From contig JAEWHG010000077.1 of NCBI GenBank assembly GCA_023387935.1, forward strand, positions 10,261 through 74,260: a stretch of 64,000 bases of DNA, read 5' to 3'. This DNA comes from Bacillota bacterium (lineage in GTDB: Bacteria; Bacillota; Clostridia; Peptostreptococcales; Natronincolaceae). A program made the position numbers and the translations under genes. Numbering within the stretch: the first letter of the stretch is position 1; each line of letters opens with the position of its first letter. Below are positions 17,500 to 25,670 of this stretch, piece after piece. The notes under the pieces are model-generated. The model searched no databases. It saw only the letters and a list, made by a program, of their open reading frames with translations, and was not told the origin of the DNA.

Positions 17500-18807
17500 A
17501 TGAAAATTCGTAGAAAACTTAGACCAATTAAGGCAATAAGTTTATCTATTTTTTTTATAGTATTTCTATCGATGATGGTATTTGGATTTATCAGAAATAC
17601 TCCTTCGGAATTTAATATTTCAATAGATGATGAACATATATTACAAATACCGTTTCCTTTTAGTTTCTCCATGGTATCTGATAATATAAATAAAATATTA
17701 GAAATTCAGGAGTCGCAGAATAATACGAGTGGATTATTCAGTAAAAAAAATTATTTTTCACTTAAACCTATGGAAAAAGGAAGTGCTGATCTTCAACTAA
17801 AGATATTGGGATTAATACCATATAAAACCGTTAAGGTTAATGTGGTATCTAAAATAGAAGTGATCCCTGGAGGCGAATCGATAGGTGTAAAATTAAATAC
17901 GGATGGTGTATTAGTTGTGGGAGTAGCTGAAATTACGGATAATGATGGTAAAAACTATAATATAGCCTCTGACTCAGGTATAAAAATAGGGGACACTTTA
18001 GTTAAAATTAATAATATAAAAATAAATAATGCTTCCCATGTTAGTGAAATTGTTAAGAAGAATAAAGATAAGAAGCTTGATTTAACCATAAAAAGAGATG
18101 GGAAAGAATTTATAGTTAAAGTTTCTCCTATAAAATCTGAGCAAGATGGACAATATAGATTAGGACTTTGGGTAAGGGATAAAACAGCAGGTGTTGGAAC
18201 ATTGAGCTTTTTTCACGTAAATAGTGCAACATTTGGAGCTTTGGGGCATGCTATTACAGATGTAGATACAGGATCATTATTGTCGGTAAAAAATGGTGAG
18301 ATAATAAAATCTAAGGTTGTATCTATTGAACAAGGAAAACGCGGAAAACCAGGGGAAATAAAAGGAATATTTTATGAGACTAGTAACCCAATAGGAAAAA
18401 TACAAAAAAATACACAATTAGGTGTATACGGACAGTTATTTCCTAGAGTGGCGGAAATTAGTAATAGAGCTCCAATGCCTATTGCTTATCAACATGAAAT
18501 AAAGGAAGGTCCAGCTTATATATTTACTACATTAGATAATAATAAAATTGAAAAGTTTCAAGTGGAAATTACTAAAATAAATTTTCAAACAAAGCCTGAA
18601 GGGAAAAGTATGGTTGTTAAAGTTACAGATGAGAAGTTGCTAGAAAAAACTGGTGGCATAATTCAAGGTATGAGCGGAAGTCCTATTATACAGAATGGAA
18701 AAGTAATAGGAGCTATTACTCATGTTCTTGTAAATGACCCTACTAAAGGATACGGAATATTTATAGAATGGATGATTTCTGAATCGGGGCTAACCGACAA
18801 AAACTGA
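17500..18807 (+). CDS. spoIVB: SpoIVB serine peptidase
   Basis: SpoIVB is secreted from the forespore and triggers pro-sigma-K processing at the SpoIVFA/FB complex. 435 residues: an N-terminal membrane anchor (about 9-30), a PDZ domain (about 125-205) and an S55 peptidase domain with the catalytic histidine in GALGHAITD and the serine in MSGSPIIQNGKVIGA. Start ATG 17500 lies 11 bases after AGGAG; the upstream in-frame TTG at 17467 has no ribosome site. In Bacillus the gene is controlled by sigma-F/G; no convincing promoter was picked here. Confidence 0.95.
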   Translation: MKIRRKLRPIKAISLSIFFIVFLSMMVFGFIRNTPSEFNISIDDEHILQIPFPFSFSMVSDNINKILEIQESQNNTSGLFSKKNYFSLKPMEKGSADLQLKILGLIPYKTVKVNVVSKIEVIPGGESIGVKLNTDGVLVVGVAEITDNDGKNYNIASDSGIKIGDTLVKINNIKINNASHVSEIVKKNKDKKLDLTIKRDGKEFIVKVSPIKSEQDGQYRLGLWVRDKTAGVGTLSFFHVNSATFGALGHAITDVDTGSLLSVKNGEIIKSKVVSIEQGKRGKPGEIKGIFYETSNPIGKIQKNTQLGVYGQLFPRVAEISNRAPMPIAYQHEIKEGPAYIFTTLDNNKIEKFQVEITKINFQTKPEGKSMVVKVTDEKLLEKTGGIIQGMSGSPIIQNGKVIGAITHVLVNDPTKGYGIFIEWMISESGLTDKN

Positions 18808-18842
18808 TGAAATAACAAGAAAAATGCATCTAAAATTAAGAA

Positions 18843-18870
18843 AAAAACAGAAAAATGTATTACTGTTTTT
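18843..18870 (+). terminator. Terminator after spoIVB
   Basis: aaaaacag / ctgttttt, 8-bp stem with a 12-base loop and a T-rich 3' arm, lying 35 bases after the spoIVB stop. Confidence 0.6.
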
Positions 18871-18893
18871 TCAAAATAATTGACGATACTAGA

Positions 18894-18920
18894 AGGAAAC
18901 GAACTTAGTATGTAGAATAT
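18894..18920 (+). promoter_or_regulatory. Sigma-H-type promoter of spo0A
   Basis: AGGAAAC (18894-18900), an 11-base spacer and GTAGAATAT (18912-18920) fit the sigma-H consensus RnAGGAwWW-N11-12-RnnGAATww at nearly every position. It lies 59 bases before the spo0A ATG. spo0A is sigma-H dependent in Bacillus, so the match is biologically expected. Confidence 0.7.
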
Positions 18921-18978
18921 GTTAAAAGTCAGAGATTATTACAAAAATATATAAAACCAAGTTTCAAGGGGGAGAATT

Positions 18979-19794
18979 ATGATGGTTAATGGGAAGATTA
19001 AGGTTTTAATAGTAGATGATAATAAAGATTTCTGTGAAATTTTGAGTGAATATCTACAAAAACAAGATGATATTGAAATAGTAGGAGTTGCTAATAATGG
19101 TAAAGAGGCTATAGAAATTATTCCACAAAAACTACCAGATTTAGTTATACTAGATATTATTATGCCGCATTTAGATGGTTTGGGTGTACTAGAAAGGATT
19201 AATAGCATGAATTTAAGTAAATTTCCCAAAATTATCATATTGTCAGCAGTAGGACAAGATAAAATCACTCAGAGAGCAATTAATTTAGGTGCAGATTATT
19301 ATGTAATAAAACCTTTTGATTTTGAGATTTTTATTGAAAGAATTAGACAAACCGCAAGCGAAGGCAATACCAATAATACGAATGTTTCAGAGTTTAAGCG
19401 ACAAAATCTACAAGCACGTTCATCTTTGGTTAATAATAATCGTAGCTTAGAGGCCGAAATTACTAATATTATTCATGAAATTGGAGTTCCTGCTCATATT
19501 AAAGGATATCTTTATTTAAGAGAAGCAATTACTATGGTGATTGAAAATATTGAGTTATTAAGTGCTGTCACTAAGGAGCTTTATCCATCTATAGCAAAAA
19601 AATTTAATACAACATCAAGTAGGGTAGAACGAGCTATAAGACATGCTATAGAAGTAGCATGGAGTAGAGGGAAAGTGGATACTATAAATACATTATTCGG
19701 TTATACTGTTAATAATGATCGTGGAAAGCCAACAAATAGCGAATTTATTGCAATGGTTGCAGATAAATTACGATTAGAGCATCAGGCAGGATAA
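18979..19794 (+). CDS. spo0A: Sporulation master regulator Spo0A
   Basis: A 271-residue response regulator. Receiver domain (about 1-125): acidic pocket DDN at 13-15, phospho-accepting Asp in [10 protein letters not shown] at about 58, Lys in VIKPFDF. C-terminal DNA-binding domain: [19 protein letters not shown] and the recognition region [18 protein letters not shown]. In Clostridia it is phosphorylated directly by orphan histidine kinases rather than through Spo0F/Spo0B. GGGGGAG precedes ATG. The spoIVB-spo0A order is that of Bacillus and Clostridium. Confidence 0.98.
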   Translation: MMVNGKIKVLIVDDNKDFCEILSEYLQKQDDIEIVGVANNGKEAIEIIPQKLPDLVILDIIMPHLDGLGVLERINSMNLSKFPKIIILSAVGQDKITQRAINLGADYYVIKPFDFEIFIERIRQTASEGNTNNTNVSEFKRQNLQARSSLVNNNRSLEAEITNIIHEIGVPAHIKGYLYLREAITMVIENIELLSAVTKELYPSIAKKFNTTSSRVERAIRHAIEVAWSRGKVDTINTLFGYTVNNDRGKPTNSEFIAMVADKLRLEHQAG

Positions 19795-19815
19795 AAAATA
19801 AGTTCTCTCATTTAG

Positions 19816-19920
19816 TTAAAAAATAAAAAAATTTATGGTAAATTCCATAAAGCATTAAATGATTCTATTTATACTGCTAAGGTTTTTAAGGAAATTGGAA
19901 TTAATAATACTGAAACCTAG
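19816..19920 (+). pseudogene. 3' remnant of a DEDD-family 3'-5' exonuclease
   Basis: Translation of this frame, which has no start codon and is bounded upstream by a stop at 19813-19815, gives FHKALNDSIYTAKVFKEIG near its end. This matches the ExoIII motif of DnaQ/RNase T-type exonucleases (H-x-A-x-x-D-x-x-x-T-A). Nothing of the ExoI or ExoII motifs is present. It is most likely the last about 34 codons of a gene whose front was deleted, directly behind spo0A and before the recombinase region. Confidence 0.6.
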
Positions 19921-19945
19921 TAAGAGTCAAAATTAAAAGATTATT

Positions 19946-19994
19946 AAAAACCATTATCAAAATTTCTATTTTAAATTTTGATAATGGTTTTTTT
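19946..19994 (+). terminator. Terminator in the spo0A-recombinase gap
   Basis: A perfect 19-bp stem (arms 19946-19964 and 19974-19992) with a 9-base loop, followed by more T. It serves the exonuclease remnant or spo0A read-through. Confidence 0.85.
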
Positions 19995-20130
19995 ATGCCT
20001 CACATTTCGATTGTAAACGGTTTTTTGAACAGTTTAATATAAATGTCCGACCCCTCAATTTAATCCTTAAAATAGCAAATATAAGAGCTCCATTATTTTT
20101 AATAGATTATATGATCATTTTTACAATCTC

Positions 20131-20160
20131 AATGTAACACAATAGTTATTGTGTTACATT
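20131..20160. repeat. Perfect 30-bp palindrome
   Basis: aatgtaacacaata, a 2-base centre (gt), then tattgtgttacatt: two perfect 14-base arms. There is no T-run, so it is not a terminator. It contains ATGTAACA, which recurs at 20217-20224. It lies 137 bases before the recombinase start and may be an operator or a recombinase-binding site. Confidence 0.7.
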
Positions 20161-20296
20161 CAGGTTGTAGCTATAAGCATTGGAATATACCTATTTATAA
20201 AATAACCAATTTTATTATGTAACATATTGTATTGGAATGTATCATTAAATGTATTATAATGATTATGAGTATATTCGACATAAAAGGAGACATAAA

Positions 20297-20842
20297 ATGA
20301 AGATAGTACAGCCTATTCGAGATAAAAATAAAATAGAAGATATGAAAACCGAATTATTAAAGTTGGGATATAAAAACTATATATTATTTATTGTAGGAAT
20401 TAATACTGGTCTTAGGATCAGTGATATATTAAATCTTAAAGTATATGATGTAGTGGATAAATCCCATATAACTATTAAAGAAAAAAAGACCGGGAAGGAG
20501 AAAAGATTTTTAATTAATAGTCAGTTAAGAAAGGATATAGAAAAATTTATATATGGTATGAGCAATGAGGAGTACATATTTCAAAGCAGAAAGGGAAAAA
20601 ATAGACCTATTTCTAGAGTGCAAGCTTATAGAATTCTTAATAAAGCAGCTACTAAGGTGGGGATCACAGATGTTGGAACTCATACTTTGAGGAAAACATT
20701 TGGATATTGGCATTATCAAATATATAAGGATGTTGCAATTCTTCAAGATATTTTTAATCACTCAGCGCCAAGTATAACTCTTAGATACATAGGTATTAAT
20801 CAAGATATTAAGGATAAAACAATAGAGGACTTTTATTTATAA
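20297..20842 (+). CDS. Small tyrosine recombinase, catalytic domain only
   Basis: A 181-residue site-specific recombinase with no N-terminal core-binding domain. Active-site residues are complete: Arg in TGLRISDIL, Lys in KKTGKEKRF, HTLRKTF (H-x-x-R), His in NHSAPS and the nucleophile in LRYIGI. ATG at 20297 follows AAAGGAGACATAAA; the upstream in-frame ATG at 20249 has no ribosome site. It is flanked upstream by a palindrome and downstream by a dif-like sequence (20846-20873), and it separates spo0A from recX. A standalone phage- or element-derived integrase is most likely; XerCD partners cannot be told from sequence alone. Confidence 0.88.
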   Translation: MKIVQPIRDKNKIEDMKTELLKLGYKNYILFIVGINTGLRISDILNLKVYDVVDKSHITIKEKKTGKEKRFLINSQLRKDIEKFIYGMSNEEYIFQSRKGKNRPISRVQAYRILNKAATKVGITDVGTHTLRKTFGYWHYQIYKDVAILQDIFNHSAPSITLRYIGINQDIKDKTIEDFYL

Positions 20843-20845
20843 ATT

Positions 20846-20873
20846 AGTAGAATATAATTATATTATGTAAACT
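20846..20873 (+). other. dif-like site candidate
   Basis: A 28-base stretch laid out as 11+6+11. The right 14 bases ATATTATGTAAACT (20860-20873) equal the XerD-side half of the Bacillus dif site as I recall it; the left arm does not match. It begins 4 bases after the recombinase stop. It also lies within an inverted repeat (ATTAGT...ACTAAT), so a simple hairpin is the alternative. Confidence 0.35.
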
Positions 20874-20890
20874 AATAGAGTATTTAGTAT

Positions 20891-20936
20891 AAAAAAATAG
20901 CTAGCAAAAAATTATAATTTTGCTAGCTATTTTTTT
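20891..20936. terminator. Bidirectional terminator between the recombinase and recX
   Basis: Arms aaaaaaatagctagcaaaa (20891-20909) and ttttgctagctattttttt (20918-20936) are perfectly complementary with A-runs and T-runs on both sides. The last codons and stop of recX lie inside it. Confidence 0.9.
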
Positions 20937-21753
20937 TTATACTTTCTAATGCAGTATCAATAATATCTATATCATAGCCTTTTTGGTATAGAGCATATTT
21001 AACTTTTTTATCTAATAAATAAGAGTTGTTTTCTTTCTTTTTATATTTATCAAAATATTTTTCAGCTAGTTTTATGGCTTGAGACATATATTCGTTCCTA
21101 TTAGAGTCAATAGCAGATTGAATCTCATTATTTTCAGTTAAATAATTTAAACATTCAGTTACAACTTCCCAAGTGAAGCCTTTCCGAATTAACATTTGAG
21201 ATAATTTATTTTTTATTTGATTAAATGGTAAATGCGATTTCTGATAGAAATATTTATTGCTAATTTCTTTAGCAATTTCCAAATTAATATCAGGAGAAAA
21301 TAAAGTAATTAGTTCTTCGATTATATCTGTGGATACTCCTTTTTTCATTAGCTCTGACTTTATTGAATTTAGACTTTTCTTTCTTTCCTGTATAGCATTC
21401 GATATATAGCTCATAGTATACTGTCGATCGTCTATATAGCGGTAGTACACTAGTTTTTCTAAAACTTTATTAATGATTTTATCCTCGTATTCTTTTTTTT
21501 GCAGATAATTATTAACTTCAAAATAAGTTCGTGGTCTAAAGGATAAGTAATATATTGCAATTTGAAAGGCAGTTTTTTCTTTATTCTCATCCATTAACTC
21601 CAGCAATTCCTTCTTGCTTACTTGTGAGCCTTTTTTCAATTTATATTTTAATATAATTTCTGGATCACAGGAAAATGAATACTCATCATCGATGTAAACA
21701 TTAAATCTATTTTTATTTTTTACTTGCAATTGAATATCAGTTATTATATTCAT
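20923..21753 (-). CDS. recX: Regulatory protein RecX
   Basis: RecX modulates RecA filaments. 276 residues, with the RecX three-helix repeats: YLSFRPRTYFEVNNYLQKK, VYYRYIDDRQYTMSYI and KGFTWEVVTECLNYL-type segments. An N-terminal extension (ITDIQLQVKNKNRFNVYIDD...) is typical of Firmicutes RecX. ATG with GGGGTGAA upstream on the minus strand. recA is not in the window. Confidence 0.9.
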   Translation of the reverse strand: MNIITDIQLQVKNKNRFNVYIDDEYSFSCDPEIILKYKLKKGSQVSKKELLELMDENKEKTAFQIAIYYLSFRPRTYFEVNNYLQKKEYEDKIINKVLEKLVYYRYIDDRQYTMSYISNAIQERKKSLNSIKSELMKKGVSTDIIEELITLFSPDINLEIAKEISNKYFYQKSHLPFNQIKNKLSQMLIRKGFTWEVVTECLNYLTENNEIQSAIDSNRNEYMSQAIKLAEKYFDKYKKKENNSYLLDKKVKYALYQKGYDIDIIDTALESIKKNS

Positions 21754-22063
21754 CAGTTCACCCCACTAAAAAACTATTTTCAATTCTACATTATATATCA
21801 TAGTTTTCAATATTTAAAGTAAGGGTATTAAATGAAAATTAGGAATTATATAAAAGTATTACTTTATCAGCTTTTATGATATAATCATCATTGATTTATA
21901 TTCCAATTTACTAATTTATCCAATAACTTATGTGACTTGCAGTTTAGCGAAAATAAAAACTTTCTCTGGATATAGTCTTAATTTATATAAATTATTACAT
22001 GGAATAAGAATGTTTATATTAAATATACAAATACTAAATATAGAATGTATTGGAGGGTAGTGT
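21754..22063. other. Divergent intergenic region between recX and steA
   Basis: 310 bases without a gene, very AT-rich, holding the start regions of both divergent genes. A TATAAT at about 21880 is visible, but no clear -35. No structured RNA was recognised. Confidence 0.4.
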
Positions 22064-23185
22064 ATGAATATTAAAGCTCCCGTAAAATTAGATAAAAAGA
22101 CGAAAAACTTAGCTAACAGATTAGAGCCAGGAGATATCGCTATAATCAATCATGATGATCTAGATGAAGTTGCTGCAAATTCTCTTGTGGAAAAAAGAAT
22201 AGCTGCAATTATTAATTGCGGTAAATCGATTAGTGGTAAATACCCTAATTTAGGACCTAGTATCGTATCTAAATCAAATATACCTATTTTTGATGTGGTA
22301 AATGGAGACCTATTCAGTCTTATAGAAGAAAATGATATAGTTGAAATAGTAGATAATAATTTGATACTTAAAAATGAAATAATTGCAGAGGTAGAATTTT
22401 TATCAGAGGATAAAATTAAAGATCTTCTGATATTGGCTGAGAAAAATATTGAAGTAGAATTAGAAAAATTTATTGAGAATACTTTAATATATGCAAATAA
22501 AGAGAAGTACTTTATTTTAGGAAATTTAGAAATTCCACATGTGCAAACTGAAATTAATGGGAAACACGTATTGGTTGTTGTAAGGGGGCAAAATTATAGA
22601 GACGATTTGATGGCTATAATATCTTATATAAAAGAAGTTAATCCTATTTTAATTGGGGTAGATGGTGGTGGAGATGCTCTATTAGAATTTGGGCTAACCC
22701 CAGATATAATTATTGGAGATATGGACAGTGTAAGTGATGAGTGTTTGAAAAAGTGCAAAGAAATTATAGTACATGCATATCCAGATGGAAGGGCTCCTGG
22801 CATGGATCGGATTAGAGATTTAGGTCTGGATGCAATAGTTTTTCCAGCACCAGGAACAAGTGAAGATATTGCGATGCTACTTTCATATGACAAAGGAGCA
22901 GATCTAATTGTTGCTGTAGGAACTCATTCTAATATGATCGATTTTCTGGAAAAAGGCCGTAAAGGAATGGCGAGTACATTTTTAGTTAGAATGAAAGTAG
23001 GATCTAAATTAGTAGATGCTAGAGGTGTAAATAGATTATACAAAAGTAGTATTAAGCCTAAATATGTTATTTGGCTTGTTATTGCTGCACTCATTCCTAT
23101 TATTATGATTATGAGCATATCTCAGCCAATCCAAAATTTATTTCAATTAATTAGCATTCGATTAAGAATGATATTCGGACTATAG
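22064..23185 (+). CDS. steA: SteA-like cytokinesis/cell-envelope protein
   Basis: A 373-residue protein of the SteA family (putative cytokinetic ring protein of actinobacteria). It has a thiamin-pyrophosphokinase-like core: VGVDGGGDALLEFGLTPD at about 198-215, GDMDSVSDE at about 218-226, and GTSEDIAMLLSY at about 266-277. A single membrane helix near the C-terminus (VIWLVIAALIPIIMIM) would anchor it. A TPK-like nucleotide-binding fold is seen, but a thiamine role is unlikely in this context. GGAGGG precedes ATG. It heads an operon with the next three genes. Confidence 0.85.
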   Translation: MNIKAPVKLDKKTKNLANRLEPGDIAIINHDDLDEVAANSLVEKRIAAIINCGKSISGKYPNLGPSIVSKSNIPIFDVVNGDLFSLIEENDIVEIVDNNLILKNEIIAEVEFLSEDKIKDLLILAEKNIEVELEKFIENTLIYANKEKYFILGNLEIPHVQTEINGKHVLVVVRGQNYRDDLMAIISYIKEVNPILIGVDGGGDALLEFGLTPDIIIGDMDSVSDECLKKCKEIIVHAYPDGRAPGMDRIRDLGLDAIVFPAPGTSEDIAMLLSYDKGADLIVAVGTHSNMIDFLEKGRKGMASTFLVRMKVGSKLVDARGVNRLYKSSIKPKYVIWLVIAALIPIIMIMSISQPIQNLFQLISIRLRMIFGL

Positions 23186-23195
23186 GGGGTATTTT

Positions 23196-24113
23196 ATGGG
23201 TATTAATATTAAATATTATGTTATTTCCATAACTGCTATATTTTTATCATTAGGCATAGGAATATTTATTGGATTTAACATGAACGGTCAAGACTTATAT
23301 CTAGAGCAACAACAAGCTTTAATTGATAGCTTAGAAATTAGATTTGATGAATTTAAGACAGAAAATAAAGATCTAGAGCAAAAAGTTGAAAATTTAAGTG
23401 CACAAAATGAAAAACAGAGTATTTTTATTGAAAATACTTTAAAAGAAATAGTTTATAATAAACTGCAAGGACTTAATGTAGCTATTGTTGAAACTACTGA
23501 TGACTATTTTTACACTGATGTTCGTGATGTACTAGAATCATCTGGAGCCAACGTACCAATTCGTATTCAATATACAGACAAAATATTCACTGCTACTAAG
23601 GAAAAAGTGGCAGAAATTAGCGAGTTGTTACAAGTTCAATTAAAAACAACCGATGATTTTATTTATTTTGTAAATAATGAAATAACAAATCTATTATTAA
23701 ATAAAGAGATCACCGAAGCCGTTAATTTTCTAATAGATGAGGAGTACGTTGTTTGTAATATTAATTATAATAATATAGAAGAACTGAATATAGAAAATAT
23801 TGTTATGGCAGGCGGTAGTAATGAAAATTTAGAAAATAAGATGGAAAAAATAGATGTAGCTTTAGCAAAGAAACTAAGTAATATTGGCTTTAGAGTAATT
23901 GGTGTTGAAAGATTAGATGTGGAGCAATCTTTTATATCAGATTTTAAAAAAATAAATATATCAACTGTAGATAATATTGATAGTAGAATAGGTCAAACTT
24001 CTTTAGTTTATATTATAAAAGGAGCTGAAGGACATTATGGAGAAAAGTCTACTGCAGATTCTTTAATACCTTTTGATTCGATAGAGCAGGTTAGGAGTGA
24101 AGATATTGAATAA
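23196..24113 (+). CDS. steB: SteB/MctB-like membrane-anchored protein
   Basis: A 305-residue protein with one N-terminal membrane helix (about 8-28, ISITAIFLSLGIGIFIGF) and a coiled coil (about 36-75, rich in Glu/Lys/Gln), then a soluble domain. It belongs to the family labelled copper transporter (MctB). In corynebacteria SteB pairs with SteA in cell separation, and the same pairing here argues for that role rather than copper transport. Its end overlaps the next gene. Confidence 0.8.
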   Translation: MGINIKYYVISITAIFLSLGIGIFIGFNMNGQDLYLEQQQALIDSLEIRFDEFKTENKDLEQKVENLSAQNEKQSIFIENTLKEIVYNKLQGLNVAIVETTDDYFYTDVRDVLESSGANVPIRIQYTDKIFTATKEKVAEISELLQVQLKTTDDFIYFVNNEITNLLLNKEITEAVNFLIDEEYVVCNINYNNIEELNIENIVMAGGSNENLENKMEKIDVALAKKLSNIGFRVIGVERLDVEQSFISDFKKINISTVDNIDSRIGQTSLVYIIKGAEGHYGEKSTADSLIPFDSIEQVRSEDIE

Positions 24114-24804
24114 AGTTGTTACAGTAATTGTTCCTGCATATAATGAAGAAAAAAGAATTGTGAACTCATTATTGGCTTTAAAGAGTATTCCTTATGTAAC
24201 AAATATTTTTGTTATTGATGATGGCTCAACTGACAATACATTTTCTAATGCTTCCACTGTTGAAAATATCAATGTAGTTCGCCAAACTTCAAATAAAGGC
24301 AAGGGGCAGGCACTGTCTGAAGGATTAAGACTTGCATTAGATGATTCTGACATTATTGTGTTTGCGGATGCTGATTTAGAAGAAAGTGCAAAGGATGTTG
24401 AAAAATTAGTGCTTCCAATTATAGAAAATAACGCAGATGTTACAATAGCTAAATTTCCTAGAGCTAAACGAAAAGGAGGTTTTGGCTTAGTAAAGAAACT
24501 AGCTAGAGAAGGTGTGTACATAAATACTGGTGTTCGATTAGATACTGTACTCTCTGGACAAAGAGCATTCAAAAAAGAAGTTCTTCAGAATGTTAACCAT
24601 TGTTATACAGGTTATGGTGTAGAACTAGGAATGACAATAGATATATTAAACAAGGGTTATAGGATATTGGAAGTTGATGTTAATATGCATCATAATGAAA
24701 CTGGTAGGAATTTATCAGGATTTATTCATAGAGGTAAACAATTTTGGCAGATATTGAAAGTTTTAGGGCCTAAAACTGTTTCAACTAAGCTAAAAAGAGG
24801 GTGA
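24106..24804 (+). CDS. Family 2 glycosyltransferase
   Basis: A 232-residue GT-A glycosyltransferase: VTVIVPAYNEEKRIVNSL at the N-terminus, VIDDGSTDNTF at about 33-43, FADADLEE (DxD) at about 87-94 and GQRAFKK at about 150-156. Start is TTG 24106, 8 bases after AGGAG; the earlier in-frame GTG at 24097 overlaps that site. It has no membrane segments, unlike DPM-type synthases with anchors. In an operon with a MraY-like enzyme it could glycosylate a lipid carrier or teichoic-like polymer; the acceptor is unknown. Confidence 0.85.
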   Translation: MNKVVTVIVPAYNEEKRIVNSLLALKSIPYVTNIFVIDDGSTDNTFSNASTVENINVVRQTSNKGKGQALSEGLRLALDDSDIIVFADADLEESAKDVEKLVLPIIENNADVTIAKFPRAKRKGGFGLVKKLAREGVYINTGVRLDTVLSGQRAFKKEVLQNVNHCYTGYGVELGMTIDILNKGYRILEVDVNMHHNETGRNLSGFIHRGKQFWQILKVLGPKTVSTKLKRG

Positions 24805-24808
24805 TTTT

Positions 24809-25627
24809 TTGGAAATCTTTATTTTTTTAATCAGTATATTAATTACAGTGTTAACAATACCATTTATAAAAGAAATGCTACTAAGTGCAAATATAACTAA
24901 AAAAAATTATAAAGGAGATATTATTCCTGTAGGAATGGGAATAGTTTTTATTCCTGTTAGTATTATGAACAGCTTACTTTTAAGTGTAACTATGGGAAAT
25001 AATATTAATGACAAAGGAGTATTATTAATTTTTTTAGTAGGGATTATGACCATGGCTACAATAGGATTAATTGATGATTTGATAGGAAACCGAGATTCAA
25101 CAGGCTTTAAAGGACATATAAAATCATTATTAAAAGGGAAATTAACTACTGGTGGCTTTAAAGCTATAATCGGCGGATTAATTTCCTTGCTAATCGGAAG
25201 TCTATTGTCAGCTAATATTGTAGAGATACTAGTTAATGCTTTAATTATTGCACTATTTACTAATTTGATTAATTTATTAGATTTAAGACCAGGGCGATCA
25301 TTAAAGGGATTTTTATGCGTTTCCATATTATTTATTATAATTGGGCTTCAAAAAGAAATTAGAATTATTTTAATTTCAGTTATAGCATATGTAATTGGTT
25401 ATTTCCCGCAAGATATAAAGGCTAAAAGTATGATGGGCGATGTAGGATCAAATACATTAGGTGTCGTGTTAGGAATTGTTACAGCAATAAGCTTTACTTT
25501 AACGTTGAAATATGTAATTTTATTATTGTTAATATTAATTCATATAGTTGCAGAGAAATATTCAATAACAGAAATAATTAAAAAAAATTCTGTTCTTAAT
25601 TTTATAGATGAATTAGGTCGTTCTTAA
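24809..25627 (+). CDS. MraY/WecA-like phosphoglycosyltransferase
   Basis: A 272-residue polytopic membrane protein of the family that transfers a sugar-1-phosphate to a polyprenyl phosphate. Seen: LIDDLIGN (DD motif) at about 90-97, NLINLLDLRPGRSLKGF at about 151-167 (catalytic NxxNxxDGxxG-like) and SMMGDVGSNTLG at about 208-219. It is short for MraY (about 320) and its NLLDLRPGRS differs from the canonical NLTDGLDG, which suggests a divergent substrate. TTG start with a weak ribosome site. It lies with steA-steB and a glycosyltransferase. Confidence 0.85.
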   Translation: MEIFIFLISILITVLTIPFIKEMLLSANITKKNYKGDIIPVGMGIVFIPVSIMNSLLLSVTMGNNINDKGVLLIFLVGIMTMATIGLIDDLIGNRDSTGFKGHIKSLLKGKLTTGGFKAIIGGLISLLIGSLLSANIVEILVNALIIALFTNLINLLDLRPGRSLKGFLCVSILFIIIGLQKEIRIILISVIAYVIGYFPQDIKAKSMMGDVGSNTLGVVLGIVTAISFTLTLKYVILLLLILIHIVAEKYSITEIIKKNSVLNFIDELGRS

Positions 25628-25670
25628 TACTTTATGAAATAAACAAAGACTCATGGAAAGAGGAGTATAT

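Noticed and set aside
20846..20873. Chromosomal dif site proper
   Set aside because: Only the right arm and centre match; the left arm does not, so it is reported as a candidate, not as dif.
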